From: Domibacillus enclensis
GTDB lineage: Bacteria > Bacillota > Bacilli > Bacillales > Domibacillaceae
Direction: 5' to 3'
Assembly: GCF_900156125.1 (NCBI RefSeq)
Contig: NZ_FTLX01000006.1
Coordinates: 62,001 to 126,000, forward strand
Length of the DNA: 64,000 nucleotides
This document shows, piece after piece, positions 42,952 through 50,708 of this stretch (positions within the stretch are counted from its first letter, which is position 1; each line of letters starts with the position of its first letter). Position numbers and translations under genes: made by a program. The notes beneath the pieces are model-generated. The model worked only from the letters and a program-made list of their open reading frames with translations. It did no database searches and had not been told where the DNA came from.

Positions 42952-43547
42952 TAGGTAACACTCCTTGGTTATTTGATATTATTTACTAAGCATACACTAA
43001 TTAAGCGCAAAAAAAATAAAAAAATGCTTTATAATGCCTCATTGCAGTAAAGCAAACTAAGGGTGCCTATTTTCTACAGTTACATCGTACTATGCGTAAA
43101 ATTATTATTTGGCGCAAAGTTTAAATGGAAGGAAAATCACTTGTCCAGATGAATCCCTTTCTACCTCCTCTTAACAAACGGGCTGACACTCGACTTTTAT
43201 AGGTGGTAAAATGCCGAGTGGGCAAGAGGAGAAAAAATCATGAAAATGTCATAATCCCCTTAAATACAGAACTTAACTGAAATCTACACGTATACAAATA
43301 AACTTGTATATGTGTAGACGTATAGATTTGCATATGTGTAGATGAATCTACACTTTTGGCGATCCTCTCATTTTCATTTCAATATTGATTGCGTATGTCC
43401 AGCTGAAATGGCTTTTTGACAGGCCAAGAAGCAACGTGTTTTTCGCCCGGTGTGCTTAGTTTGCTTTCAAAATCCAAAATAGTTTGTGAAATGATTGGAT
43501 CGTGTTATTTTTAAGGCAGCAAACAAAAAAGGAAAGAAGGCGAATAA
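42952..43547. other. AT-rich 0.6-kb intergenic region without a gene
   Basis: No convincing coding frame on either strand. It holds the Fic gene leader, a small stem ACTCG/CGAGT at about 43189-43230, and the GTGTAGA repeat cluster at 43283-43353. The composition differs from the surrounding genes, as does the Fic gene. Confidence 0.5.
43283..43353. repeat. Cluster of four GTGTAGA motifs in two palindromes
   Basis: TCTACACGTATACAA (43283-43297) and TTGTATATGTGTAGA (43304-43318) are reverse complements with one mismatch. A second palindrome GTGTAGAT-GA-ATCTACAC occupies 43336-43353. It looks like a multi-site operator or a replication/recombination target. Confidence 0.65.
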
Positions 43548-44600
43548 ATGGAAATTGGCATTAGTACGTTTGTGGAAACGACACCGGACGTAAACACCTG
43601 TGAAACGGTCAGTCACGCACAGCGCATCCGCGAGGTCGTAGAGGAGATTATTCTGGCAGATCAGGTGGGACTTGATGTGTTTGGTGTCGGGGAGCATCAC
43701 CGCGAGGACTTTGCGGCATCGTCGCCGGCGATCGTGCTTGCGGCAGCGGCACAGCAGACGAAAAGAATCCGGCTGACGAGTGCCGTGACGGTGCTGTCTT
43801 CAGCTGATCCAGTTCGCGTGTTTCAGGACTTTGCGACGCTTGATGCGATTTCAAATGGCCGGGCGGAAATTATGGCGGGGCGCGGGTCATTTATTGAATC
43901 GTTTCCGCTGTTCGGCTACGATTTGCAGGATTATAATGAGCTGTTCGAGGAAAAGCTGGACCTGCTGTTGAAAATCCGTGAATCGGAAAAGGTAACGTGG
44001 GAAGGAAAGCACCGCGCGGCCATTCATGACTTGGGCGTATATCCTCGTCCCGTGCAGGACCCGCTGCCGGTCTGGATTGGCAGCGGCGGCAATCAGGAAT
44101 CGGTTGTTCGGGCCGGGCTGCTCGGGCTGCCGCTTGTTCTGGCAATTATCGGCGGAAGCCCGGTTCAGTTTGCGCCGCTTGTGGACTTGTACAAGCGGGC
44201 AGCAGCTCATGCTGGACATGATCCGTCCACACTGCCGGTCGCTTCTCATTCACATGGCTTTATTGCCGATACGACAGAGAGGGCGGCTGATCAGTTTTTC
44301 CCGTCCACCCAGGTGGTCATGAGCAAGCTCGGGCGTGAACGCGGCTGGGGACCGTACACGCGGGAAAGCTTTGATGCGGCGCGCAGCTTTGAAGGGGCTC
44401 TTTATGTAGGAGATGTGCAAACAGTCGCGGACAAAATCATTCACCTTCGTAAAAACGTCGGCGTCACGCGGTTTATGCTGCACGTACCGGTTGGCTCGAT
44501 GCCGCATGACCTGGTGATGAACGCGATTGAGCTGCTTGGAAAAGAAGTCGCTCCGATCGTTCGAGAGGAAGTCACGAAGTGGGAAAATGAAAACAACTAA
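43548..44600 (+). CDS. LLM-class flavin-dependent oxidoreductase
   Basis: A 350-residue luciferase-like monooxygenase: ISTFVETTPD, VGLDVFGVGEHHREDFAASS (the H-H near residue 50), AVTVLSSADPVRVFQDFATL and AEIMAGRGSFIESF are family signatures. These TIM-barrel enzymes use FMNH2 or F420; Bacilli use FMN. The substrate is not known. AGAAGGCG precedes the ATG. It is followed 18 bases later by an aldose epimerase gene. Confidence 0.85.
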   Translation: MEIGISTFVETTPDVNTCETVSHAQRIREVVEEIILADQVGLDVFGVGEHHREDFAASSPAIVLAAAAQQTKRIRLTSAVTVLSSADPVRVFQDFATLDAISNGRAEIMAGRGSFIESFPLFGYDLQDYNELFEEKLDLLLKIRESEKVTWEGKHRAAIHDLGVYPRPVQDPLPVWIGSGGNQESVVRAGLLGLPLVLAIIGGSPVQFAPLVDLYKRAAAHAGHDPSTLPVASHSHGFIADTTERAADQFFPSTQVVMSKLGRERGWGPYTRESFDAARSFEGALYVGDVQTVADKIIHLRKNVGVTRFMLHVPVGSMPHDLVMNAIELLGKEVAPIVREEVTKWENENN

Positions 44601-44618
44601 ACAGAGAGGAGCCTGAGC

Positions 44619-45488
44619 ATGATCCATCTTGAAAATGAGTGTTTAAAAGCCGCTATTTCTCCATCCGGCGCGGAGCTGAGAGCGGTAGAAAGCAAGGAAA
44701 CCGGACTGCATTATATGTGGAGCGGAGACAGTACGTACTGGGGCCGCGTTTCACCAGTGCTGTTCCCGATTATCGGCCGCTTGAAAAAGGATCAATATGA
44801 GCTGAATGGAAAAACGTATAAACTGCCGCAGCATGGCTTTTTGCGCGATGTGGAGTTTTCTGTGCTGGAGCAGGAAAGCGACAAGGCCTCCTTTTTGTTT
44901 GATTCATCCGATACGTTTTTAGACGTGTATCCGTATCGTTTTCAAGCGATCATTCACTATCAATTAAAGGGATCGTCACTCAGCATCGGCTGGGAAATTC
45001 GAAATGAGCAGGGCAAAACGATGCACTTCTCGATTGGCGGGCACCCCGCTTTTAATGTGCCGCTTACAAGCGGGGAAAAAGCGGAGGATTACACGCTCCA
45101 GTTTACTCCGGCTGAAGGTGAACAGGTGACGCAATATGAATTGGCGCAATCATTAGTAAGAGAAAAACAAACGCTCCAAACGGTTGATCCGCTTCAAGTG
45201 GAAGCTTCCTTGTTTAAAAACGATGCGCTTATTTACAGCAACATTGACCGTGTCTCACTTACGTCGAACCAAACCGGGCACGGCGTTGACGTCGAGTTAA
45301 CCGGATTTCCATTCGTCGGCATCTGGTCAAGCTACAACGGAACGATGGCTCCATTCGTTTGCATCGAACCTTGGTACGGAATCGCGGATACAGTCGATAC
45401 AACCGGGAAGCTGGTGGAGAAAAAAGGCATTCAGAAGCTTGAAAAAGGAGCTGTGTTTCAAGCGGATTATACGATTACATTTAAGTGA
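44619..45488 (+). CDS. Aldose 1-epimerase family protein
   Basis: A 289-residue galactose-mutarotase-fold protein of the LacX-like group. Visible features: SPSGAELRAVESKETG, RVSPVLFPIIGRLK with the substrate-binding arginine, PQHGFLRD with the histidine, IGGHPAFNVPL with the second histidine and FVCIEPWYG with the general-base glutamate. It interconverts sugar anomers. GAGGAGCC is ahead of the ATG. A terminator and repeat array B3 follow. Confidence 0.8.
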   Translation: MIHLENECLKAAISPSGAELRAVESKETGLHYMWSGDSTYWGRVSPVLFPIIGRLKKDQYELNGKTYKLPQHGFLRDVEFSVLEQESDKASFLFDSSDTFLDVYPYRFQAIIHYQLKGSSLSIGWEIRNEQGKTMHFSIGGHPAFNVPLTSGEKAEDYTLQFTPAEGEQVTQYELAQSLVREKQTLQTVDPLQVEASLFKNDALIYSNIDRVSLTSNQTGHGVDVELTGFPFVGIWSSYNGTMAPFVCIEPWYGIADTVDTTGKLVEKKGIQKLEKGAVFQADYTITFK

Positions 45489-45492
45489 AAAA

Positions 45493-45526
45493 GGAAGCGG
45501 CCCTGTCACGGGTCTGCTTCTTTTTT
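45493..45526 (+). terminator. Terminator after the aldose epimerase gene
   Basis: GAAGCGGCCC pairs imperfectly with GGGTCTGCTTC, followed by TTTTTT. Confidence 0.75.
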
Positions 45527-45656
45527 ATGACCGGAAAACGTGGAGCAATGGCCGGAAAAAGCAGGAACGACCGGAATCGCTAGGTGGATGACCGGAAAAG
45601 CAGGAATTCGGTCATCGAGTATAGGAATTCGGTCCATTCAGCCGAAATCCGGTCCA
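45526..45656. repeat. Phased inverted repeat array B3 (GACCGGAAAA family)
   Basis: Four forward CCGG cores at 45531, 45552, 45571 and 45592, then three reverse CGGTC cores at 45609, 45630 and 45650. Steps are 19-21 bases. It lies between the epimerase terminator and the converging DUF1450 gene, with the same 4+3 layout as B1 and B2. Confidence 0.8.
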
Positions 45657-45664
45657 CGAGAGTA

Positions 45665-45886
45665 TCAGATGTGAAGCTTCTTCTTAACCGCCAGCAAAAG
45701 GTGATCGGCGCTTTTGCCGGACACGTTTTCTCCATCGACGACAGCGAAAGGCTCCACCAGGCACTGGCCGCAATAAAGCAAGCAGCGTTCTTCGGTTACT
45801 TCTATGTTAGGAAGGACAGCGAGCGAATCCTTCACTGCTTCCAGCTCCTCTTCAAAATTGCATGGGCAAAATTTCACGACGGTCAT
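45665..45886 (-). CDS. DUF1450 (YuzB-like) small protein
   Basis: A 73-residue protein with the DUF1450 pattern: an opening VVKFCPCNF, acidic helix, then RCLLYCGQCLVEPFAVVDGE with its C-x4-C-x2-C cysteines, like a small thioredoxin-fold ferredoxin. Function unknown; an iron-sulfur or redox role is possible. The ATG at 45886 has AGGAATG ahead. An overlapping plus-strand frame runs through the repeat array and is not a gene. Confidence 0.75.
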   Translation of the reverse strand: MTVVKFCPCNFEEELEAVKDSLAVLPNIEVTEERCLLYCGQCLVEPFAVVDGENVSGKSADHLLLAVKKKLHI

Positions 45887-46002
45887 CCCGGTTCATTCCT
45901 TTCAGTTCTTTATTATGAGGCTTATAATAAACCGCTTACGTAGAAGTCGGCAATTGTTTGCTTTAATGCGGCAGTGAAGCATTCAGGAGAAGGAGGAACG
46001 CG

Positions 46003-46026
46003 GTGAAATGTACGTTTGCACAGTGA
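46003..46026 (+). CDS. Possible 7-codon leader peptide ahead of hpd
   Basis: GTG AAA TGT ACG TTT GCA CAG TGA follows AAGGAGG by 6 bases, a better ribosome binding site than that of hpd itself. A 12-codon frame from ATG 46008 overlaps it. It ends 79 bases ahead of the hpd start. Could be a regulatory upstream frame, or chance. Confidence 0.3.
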   Translation: MKCTFAQ

Positions 46027-46105
46027 AAAACGGTGCATTAACATAGCAATTAACCAGGCCGACGCCTGCTTATTAAAGAAATTTTTTAAGGAGAGTGCAA
46101 CGAAT

Positions 46106-47227
46106 ATGGCTGAAAAAATGATGATGAAATCCCTCGTGAAAAAAGAAGAGATTTTTCCAGTGAGAAGTGTTTATTACGTAGAAATTTATACAGGAAACGC
46201 AAAGCAGTCTTCATACTATTTTGCAAGCGCTTTCGGATTTAAGCTCGTGGCGTATAAAGGGCTTGAAACAGGCTCAAGAGACAGGGTGTCGTACGTGATG
46301 GAGCAGGGAGCGATCCGCCTTGTGATTACGGGCTCGCTGTCGGACGATACGGATGTAGCGGCGTTTGTGAAAACGCACGGCGACGGCATCAAGGATATTG
46401 CGCTGGCTGTGAAGGATTTGGACAAAACATATGCCGGTGCAATTGAGCGGGGCGGAATCGCGATCCGGGAGCCGTGGGTGGAGGAAGATCAAAACGGCCG
46501 TGTGAAAAAAGCGGTCATCGGTACATATGGCGATACGATTCACACGCTCGTGGAAGCAGTCGATTACAAAGGGGTGTTTATGCCAGGCTTTGAACCGCGC
46601 GAGGACAGACAGAGCATCGAGCCGTCAGGATTAATCGGTGTGGATCACCTTGTCGGCAACGTTGAAGTAATGGAAGAATGGGTGAGCTATTACGAAAACG
46701 TCTTCGGCTTTAACGTGCTGAAGCATTTTGATGATGAGGACATTTCAACCGAATATTCCGCGCTGATGTCGAAGGTGATGATGAACGGGACCGGCCGCAT
46801 CAAGTTCCCGATCAATGAACCGGCGGAAGGCAAGCGCAAATCGCAAATCCAGGAATATTTGGACTTTTATAAAGGACCAGGCGTTCAGCATTTAGCACTG
46901 CTGACAAATGATATTATCGCAACCATTGCAGCGCTCAAGGAAAATGGCGTCGAGTTTCTTCAAACGCCGGATACGTATTACGAGGAATTAGCGGATCGGG
47001 TTGGCGACATCGACGAAGATGTGAAACGGCTGCAGGAGCTGAACATTTTGGTGGACCGCGACGACGAAGGCTATTTGCTGCAAATCTTCACAAAGCCGAT
47101 TGTGGATCGTCCGACGCTGTTCATTGAAATTATTCAGCGAAAAGGCGCGCTCGGATTCGGGGAAGGAAACTTCAAGGCGCTGTTCCAATCGATTGAGCGT
47201 GAGCAGGAATTGCGGGGCAACATGTAA
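46106..47227 (+). CDS. hpd: 4-hydroxyphenylpyruvate dioxygenase
   Basis: A 373-residue non-heme iron dioxygenase of the vicinal-oxygen-chelate fold, two tandem halves. The C-terminal iron triad is visible: H in IGVDHLVGNV, H in GVQHLALLT and E in LFIEIIQRKG. It converts 4-hydroxyphenylpyruvate to homogentisate, the second step of tyrosine breakdown. ATG 46106 follows AAGGAG; the in-frame sequence upstream is not conserved. It starts a four-gene operon with an unknown gene, fahA and hmgA. Confidence 0.95.
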   Translation: MAEKMMMKSLVKKEEIFPVRSVYYVEIYTGNAKQSSYYFASAFGFKLVAYKGLETGSRDRVSYVMEQGAIRLVITGSLSDDTDVAAFVKTHGDGIKDIALAVKDLDKTYAGAIERGGIAIREPWVEEDQNGRVKKAVIGTYGDTIHTLVEAVDYKGVFMPGFEPREDRQSIEPSGLIGVDHLVGNVEVMEEWVSYYENVFGFNVLKHFDDEDISTEYSALMSKVMMNGTGRIKFPINEPAEGKRKSQIQEYLDFYKGPGVQHLALLTNDIIATIAALKENGVEFLQTPDTYYEELADRVGDIDEDVKRLQELNILVDRDDEGYLLQIFTKPIVDRPTLFIEIIQRKGALGFGEGNFKALFQSIEREQELRGNM

Positions 47228-47231
47228 AGAG

Positions 47232-48101
47232 ATGCAGAAAAATGCCGCATCCGCTTTTATGAGGGGCTTAATTGATTATGCCGGCTTGTTTCCGCCGGCG
47301 GAGCTGCCTTTAAAAGAAGCGATCTCAAACTATGCCCGTTATATAAAGGGAGACAGTCGATGGATGATGGGGCCTTTTGTTATACCTGCCGCGCGGCTGC
47401 AGGAGCTGAATGAGCATCGGTCATTGTTCAGCTCCGACGCTCCGCTTCGCTTGTCGGTCATTGTCAAAAGCCTCAATGAGATGGAGCAGCTCTCCGCTTT
47501 TTCAGCTGCATTCGGGGAATTGGGCTCGATCACGGCGCTTGAAACACCGCTGACGGATGAAAAAAGTCTTGAGCAGCTGCTGGAACGAACAAAGCCGCCT
47601 CTTTATGCAGAAGTGCCGGTTCAACAGCCAGAAGCTATTTTGGACCGGATAAAAGCGATTCGAGCAAGAAAAGAACGGATTGGCGTGAAGGTACGGATGG
47701 GCGGTGTGTCGGCGGATCGGTTTCCTGAAGCATCTGAAGCCGCTCGGATGATCGATGAATGCCGAAAGCGCGGGCTGCCGATGAAATTCACAGCAGGTCT
47801 GCATCACCCGATCCGCGAATACCGGCCGGAGGTGCAAACGAAGATGCACGGCTTCGTAAATGTCTTTACGGCGGCCATTATGGTATACAGCTTGCGTATC
47901 GATGAAAGAACGATTGAACAGCTGCTGCTTGATGAGCAGCCGGAGCATTTTTCATTTGCCGGCCAAAGCCTTGCCTGGAACGGCTTAACGGTTACATCCG
48001 AACAAATTAATCAAGCGCGCAGGCAGTTTGCCGGTTCATACGGAAGCTGCAGCTTTGACGAGCCGCGCGAAGAGTTCAGCCTATTGGCGATTTTCTCCTA
48101 G
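47232..48101 (+). CDS. Protein of unknown function in the homogentisate operon
   Basis: A 289-residue soluble protein with alternating strands and helices, perhaps a TIM-barrel-like fold. The N-terminus RGLIDYAGLFPPAELPL recalls a conserved but unnamed family I have seen beside fumarylacetoacetase genes in other bacteria (memory, not verified). MKFTAGLHHPI near residue 185 with paired histidines could be an active site. It starts 4 bases after hpd with only a weak site, implying coupling, and ends 10 bases ahead of fahA. A role in handling an unstable pathway intermediate is a guess. Confidence 0.7.
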   Translation: MQKNAASAFMRGLIDYAGLFPPAELPLKEAISNYARYIKGDSRWMMGPFVIPAARLQELNEHRSLFSSDAPLRLSVIVKSLNEMEQLSAFSAAFGELGSITALETPLTDEKSLEQLLERTKPPLYAEVPVQQPEAILDRIKAIRARKERIGVKVRMGGVSADRFPEASEAARMIDECRKRGLPMKFTAGLHHPIREYRPEVQTKMHGFVNVFTAAIMVYSLRIDERTIEQLLLDEQPEHFSFAGQSLAWNGLTVTSEQINQARRQFAGSYGSCSFDEPREEFSLLAIFS

Positions 48102-48111
48102 GAGGTTTACG

Positions 48112-49410
48112 ATGAAGCAATCATTTATTTCGGTCTCACCGGAGTCTCATTTTCCGATTCAGAATTTGCCCTATGGCATCTTTCAGCCGAAGGGCAGCGC
48201 CACGCGTGCAGGAGTGGCTATTGGGGAATACGTACTCGATTTATCCGCCCTTGATGAAGCGGGGCTGCTTGACGGAACCGGCATCACTCACGGAAAAACC
48301 TTTCATGAGCCGTCGCTCAATGCGTTTATGGCGCTAGGCAAACCTGTATGGAAAGCGGTTCGTGAAAGACTGCAGCACCTGCTTAATGCCGAAACGCCAG
48401 TGCTTCGAGATGATGAAGCATTGCGGACCCGCGCTTTTTTTCCACTACATGAGGTGAAAATGAAGCTGCCCGCCGAAATCGGCGACTATACTGATTTTTA
48501 CGCGTCAAAGGAGCATGCGACCAATGTTGGGACGATGTTTCGCAGCAAAGAAAATGCCCTGATGCCGAACTGGACTCATTTGCCGGTCGGCTACCATGGC
48601 CGGGCAAGCTCGGTCGTTCCAAGCGGCACAGCAGTCAGGCGTCCGCTTGGCCAGCGAAAGCCGAAGGACAGCGACACGCCGGTTTTCGGTCCATCTATTC
48701 AGCTTGATTTTGAGCTGGAGATCGGCTGGTTGATCGGACCGGGCAATGCACAGGGCGAGCCGGTTCCAATAGGAGAAGCGGAAAATCACGTGTTTGGGCT
48801 TGTGCTCGTGAATGACTGGAGTGCCCGCGATATCCAGGCGTGGGAATACGTTCCGCTCGGCCCGTTTCTGGCCAAAAACTTCGCCACATCGATTTCGCCA
48901 TGGGTCGTTCCGCTTGAAGCGCTTGAGCCGTTTCGGGAAAAAGGTCCAGCACAAGAGCCGGTTCCTTTCCCTTATTTACAGCAGCGGCATCCGGGCGGCT
49001 TCAATATTCAGTTAAAGGTCGATCTCACATGTGATGACGGTGAAACAATCTGTGTCACAGAAACGAATTTCAAGCATATGTACTGGTCCATCGCCCAGCA
49101 AATTGCCCATCATACGATTACAGGCTGCAACATGCGTCCGGGGGATCTCCATGCGTCCGGCACGATCAGCGGACCAGAGCCTCATGAGCGCGGCAGCATG
49201 CTGGAAATCACCTGGCGCGGTGCAGAGCCGGTCACGCTTCAAAGCGGCAAAACGCGTTCGTGGGTTGAAGACGGCGATACGGTCACCATGAGCGGCTGGT
49301 GTGAGGGCGACGGCTTTAAAATCGGCTTTGGCGAAGTGAGCGGTACTGTACTGCCGGCTTATTCAGAAGCACACATTTTAGGGGAAAAGCAGGAGGGCAT
49401 CCGGACATGA
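48112..49410 (+). CDS. fahA: Fumarylacetoacetase
   Basis: A 432-residue FAH enzyme: DYTDFYASKEHATNVGTMFR (the catalytic histidine in KEHATN), PVGYHGRASSVVPSG, QLDFELEIGWLIGPGNAQGE with metal ligands, NDWSARDIQAWEY and GTISGP. It cleaves fumarylacetoacetate to fumarate and acetoacetate, the last step of tyrosine breakdown. GGAGG precedes ATG 48112; its end overlaps hmgA as ATGA. No maleylacetoacetate isomerase gene is in the window. Confidence 0.95.
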   Translation: MKQSFISVSPESHFPIQNLPYGIFQPKGSATRAGVAIGEYVLDLSALDEAGLLDGTGITHGKTFHEPSLNAFMALGKPVWKAVRERLQHLLNAETPVLRDDEALRTRAFFPLHEVKMKLPAEIGDYTDFYASKEHATNVGTMFRSKENALMPNWTHLPVGYHGRASSVVPSGTAVRRPLGQRKPKDSDTPVFGPSIQLDFELEIGWLIGPGNAQGEPVPIGEAENHVFGLVLVNDWSARDIQAWEYVPLGPFLAKNFATSISPWVVPLEALEPFREKGPAQEPVPFPYLQQRHPGGFNIQLKVDLTCDDGETICVTETNFKHMYWSIAQQIAHHTITGCNMRPGDLHASGTISGPEPHERGSMLEITWRGAEPVTLQSGKTRSWVEDGDTVTMSGWCEGDGFKIGFGEVSGTVLPAYSEAHILGEKQEGIRT

Positions 49411-50567
49411 CACATTACGTAAAAATGGGCCGCATTCCACAAAAGCGGCATACACAGTTTCGCAAGGAAAACGGAGGTCTTTATTATGAGCAGGTTATGG
49501 GCACAAAAGGATTCTCCAGCCTGCAGTCCATCATTTATCACATCAACCCGCCGACGCAGGTGAAAACAGCAAAGAAGCTGTGTGATATTCATTACGAATT
49601 TGAAGAAAAAGACGCGCTGAAGCACCGTCATTTCCGGATGTGGGAAACGGAAGCCGGCGGGGACTTTTTGGAAGCACGCAAAATGGTCATGGCGAATGAG
49701 GATGTGGCGCTCGGTGTTGCGCGTCCGACAAAGCAAATGGACTATTTTTACCGGAACGGCGAGGGGGATGAGCTGTTGTTTGTCCACGAAGGCACCGGCA
49801 TCATGGAAAGCATCTTCGGCGAGCTGACATTCAGCCCTGGCGATTATATCGTCGTTCCGATCGGCACAACCTACAGAATCGTCCTTGAGTCGGACGAAGC
49901 GCGATTCTTTATCATTGAATCCAATTCATCTATTTTGCCGCCCAAACGGTACCGGAATGAGTTCGGCCAGCTGCTGGAGCATTCGCCCTTTTGTGAGCGT
50001 GATTTCCGGACGCCGGAAAAGCTTATGCCAAAGGATGAAAAAGGAGAGTTTGAAATTCGGGTCCGTGCCCAGAAGATGATGACATCGTACACGTTTGATT
50101 TCCACCCGCTGGACGCTGTCGGCTGGGATGGCTACCTGTTCCCGTATGCGTTCAGCATTCATGACTTCGAGCCGATCACCGGACGCATCCATCAGCCGCC
50201 GCCGGTCCACCAGACGTTTGAAGCGCACAACTATGTGGTCTGCTCATTCGTCCCACGCTTGTATGACTATCATCCGGAAGCGATTCCGGCGCCGTACGTG
50301 CACAGCAACGTTGAAAGTGATGAAGTCCTTTATTACGTGGATGGCGATTTCATGAGCCGGCGGGGCATTGAACAGGGCTCGATCACTCTTCATCCGAGCG
50401 GTCTGCCACACGGCCCGCACCCGGGAAAAATTGAAGACAGCATTGGAAAAAAGGAAACGAAAGAGCTTGCGGTGATGGTCGACACCTTCCGTCCACTTCA
50501 TGTGATAAAAGAGTCTCATTCGTTTGAAGATAATGAATATATGGACAGTTGGAATCCGATGAAATAA
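49407..50567 (+). CDS. hmgA: Homogentisate 1,2-dioxygenase
   Basis: A 386-residue cupin-fold iron dioxygenase. Iron ligands are likely in HSNVESDEVLYYVDGD (H, E) and LHPSGLPHGPHPG (H). It opens the homogentisate ring to maleylacetoacetate. It is shorter than the 430-440 residues of the Pseudomonas/animal enzyme, like other Bacillus forms. The four-base overlap with fahA shows coupled translation; the operon ends at the branched hairpin after 50578. Confidence 0.9.
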   Translation: MTHYVKMGRIPQKRHTQFRKENGGLYYEQVMGTKGFSSLQSIIYHINPPTQVKTAKKLCDIHYEFEEKDALKHRHFRMWETEAGGDFLEARKMVMANEDVALGVARPTKQMDYFYRNGEGDELLFVHEGTGIMESIFGELTFSPGDYIVVPIGTTYRIVLESDEARFFIIESNSSILPPKRYRNEFGQLLEHSPFCERDFRTPEKLMPKDEKGEFEIRVRAQKMMTSYTFDFHPLDAVGWDGYLFPYAFSIHDFEPITGRIHQPPPVHQTFEAHNYVVCSFVPRLYDYHPEAIPAPYVHSNVESDEVLYYVDGDFMSRRGIEQGSITLHPSGLPHGPHPGKIEDSIGKKETKELAVMVDTFRPLHVIKESHSFEDNEYMDSWNPMK

Positions 50568-50577
50568 TCTTGCAGAG

Positions 50578-50660
50578 AAGCGCTGAATGTTGTATGTTAA
50601 AGAGCGTGTGACGGCCATGAAATGATTGGCGGCAGCCACGCTTCAACCAGCGCTTTTTCT
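50578..50660 (+). terminator. Branched hairpin/terminator after hmgA
   Basis: AAGCGCTG (50578-50585) pairs with CAGCGCTT (50648-50655), enclosing a second stem (GCGTG / CACGC), and is followed by TTTCTTTT. Confidence 0.5.
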
Positions 50661-50673
50661 TTTAATACACCAA

Positions 50674-50687
50674 TGTATACGCTTACA
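50674..50687. promoter_or_regulatory. cre-like CcpA site ahead of the NhaC-type gene
   Basis: TGTATACGCTTACA fits TGWAANCGNTNWCA except at position 5, and lies 22 bases ahead of the start codon. Confidence 0.6.
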
Positions 50688-50708
50688 AAATGAAGCTGGA
50701 GGTTTATT

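Noticed and set aside
45584-45943. 119-codon plus-strand frame
   Set aside because: It covers repeat array B3 and the antisense of the DUF1450 gene, which has a family match and a ribosome site.
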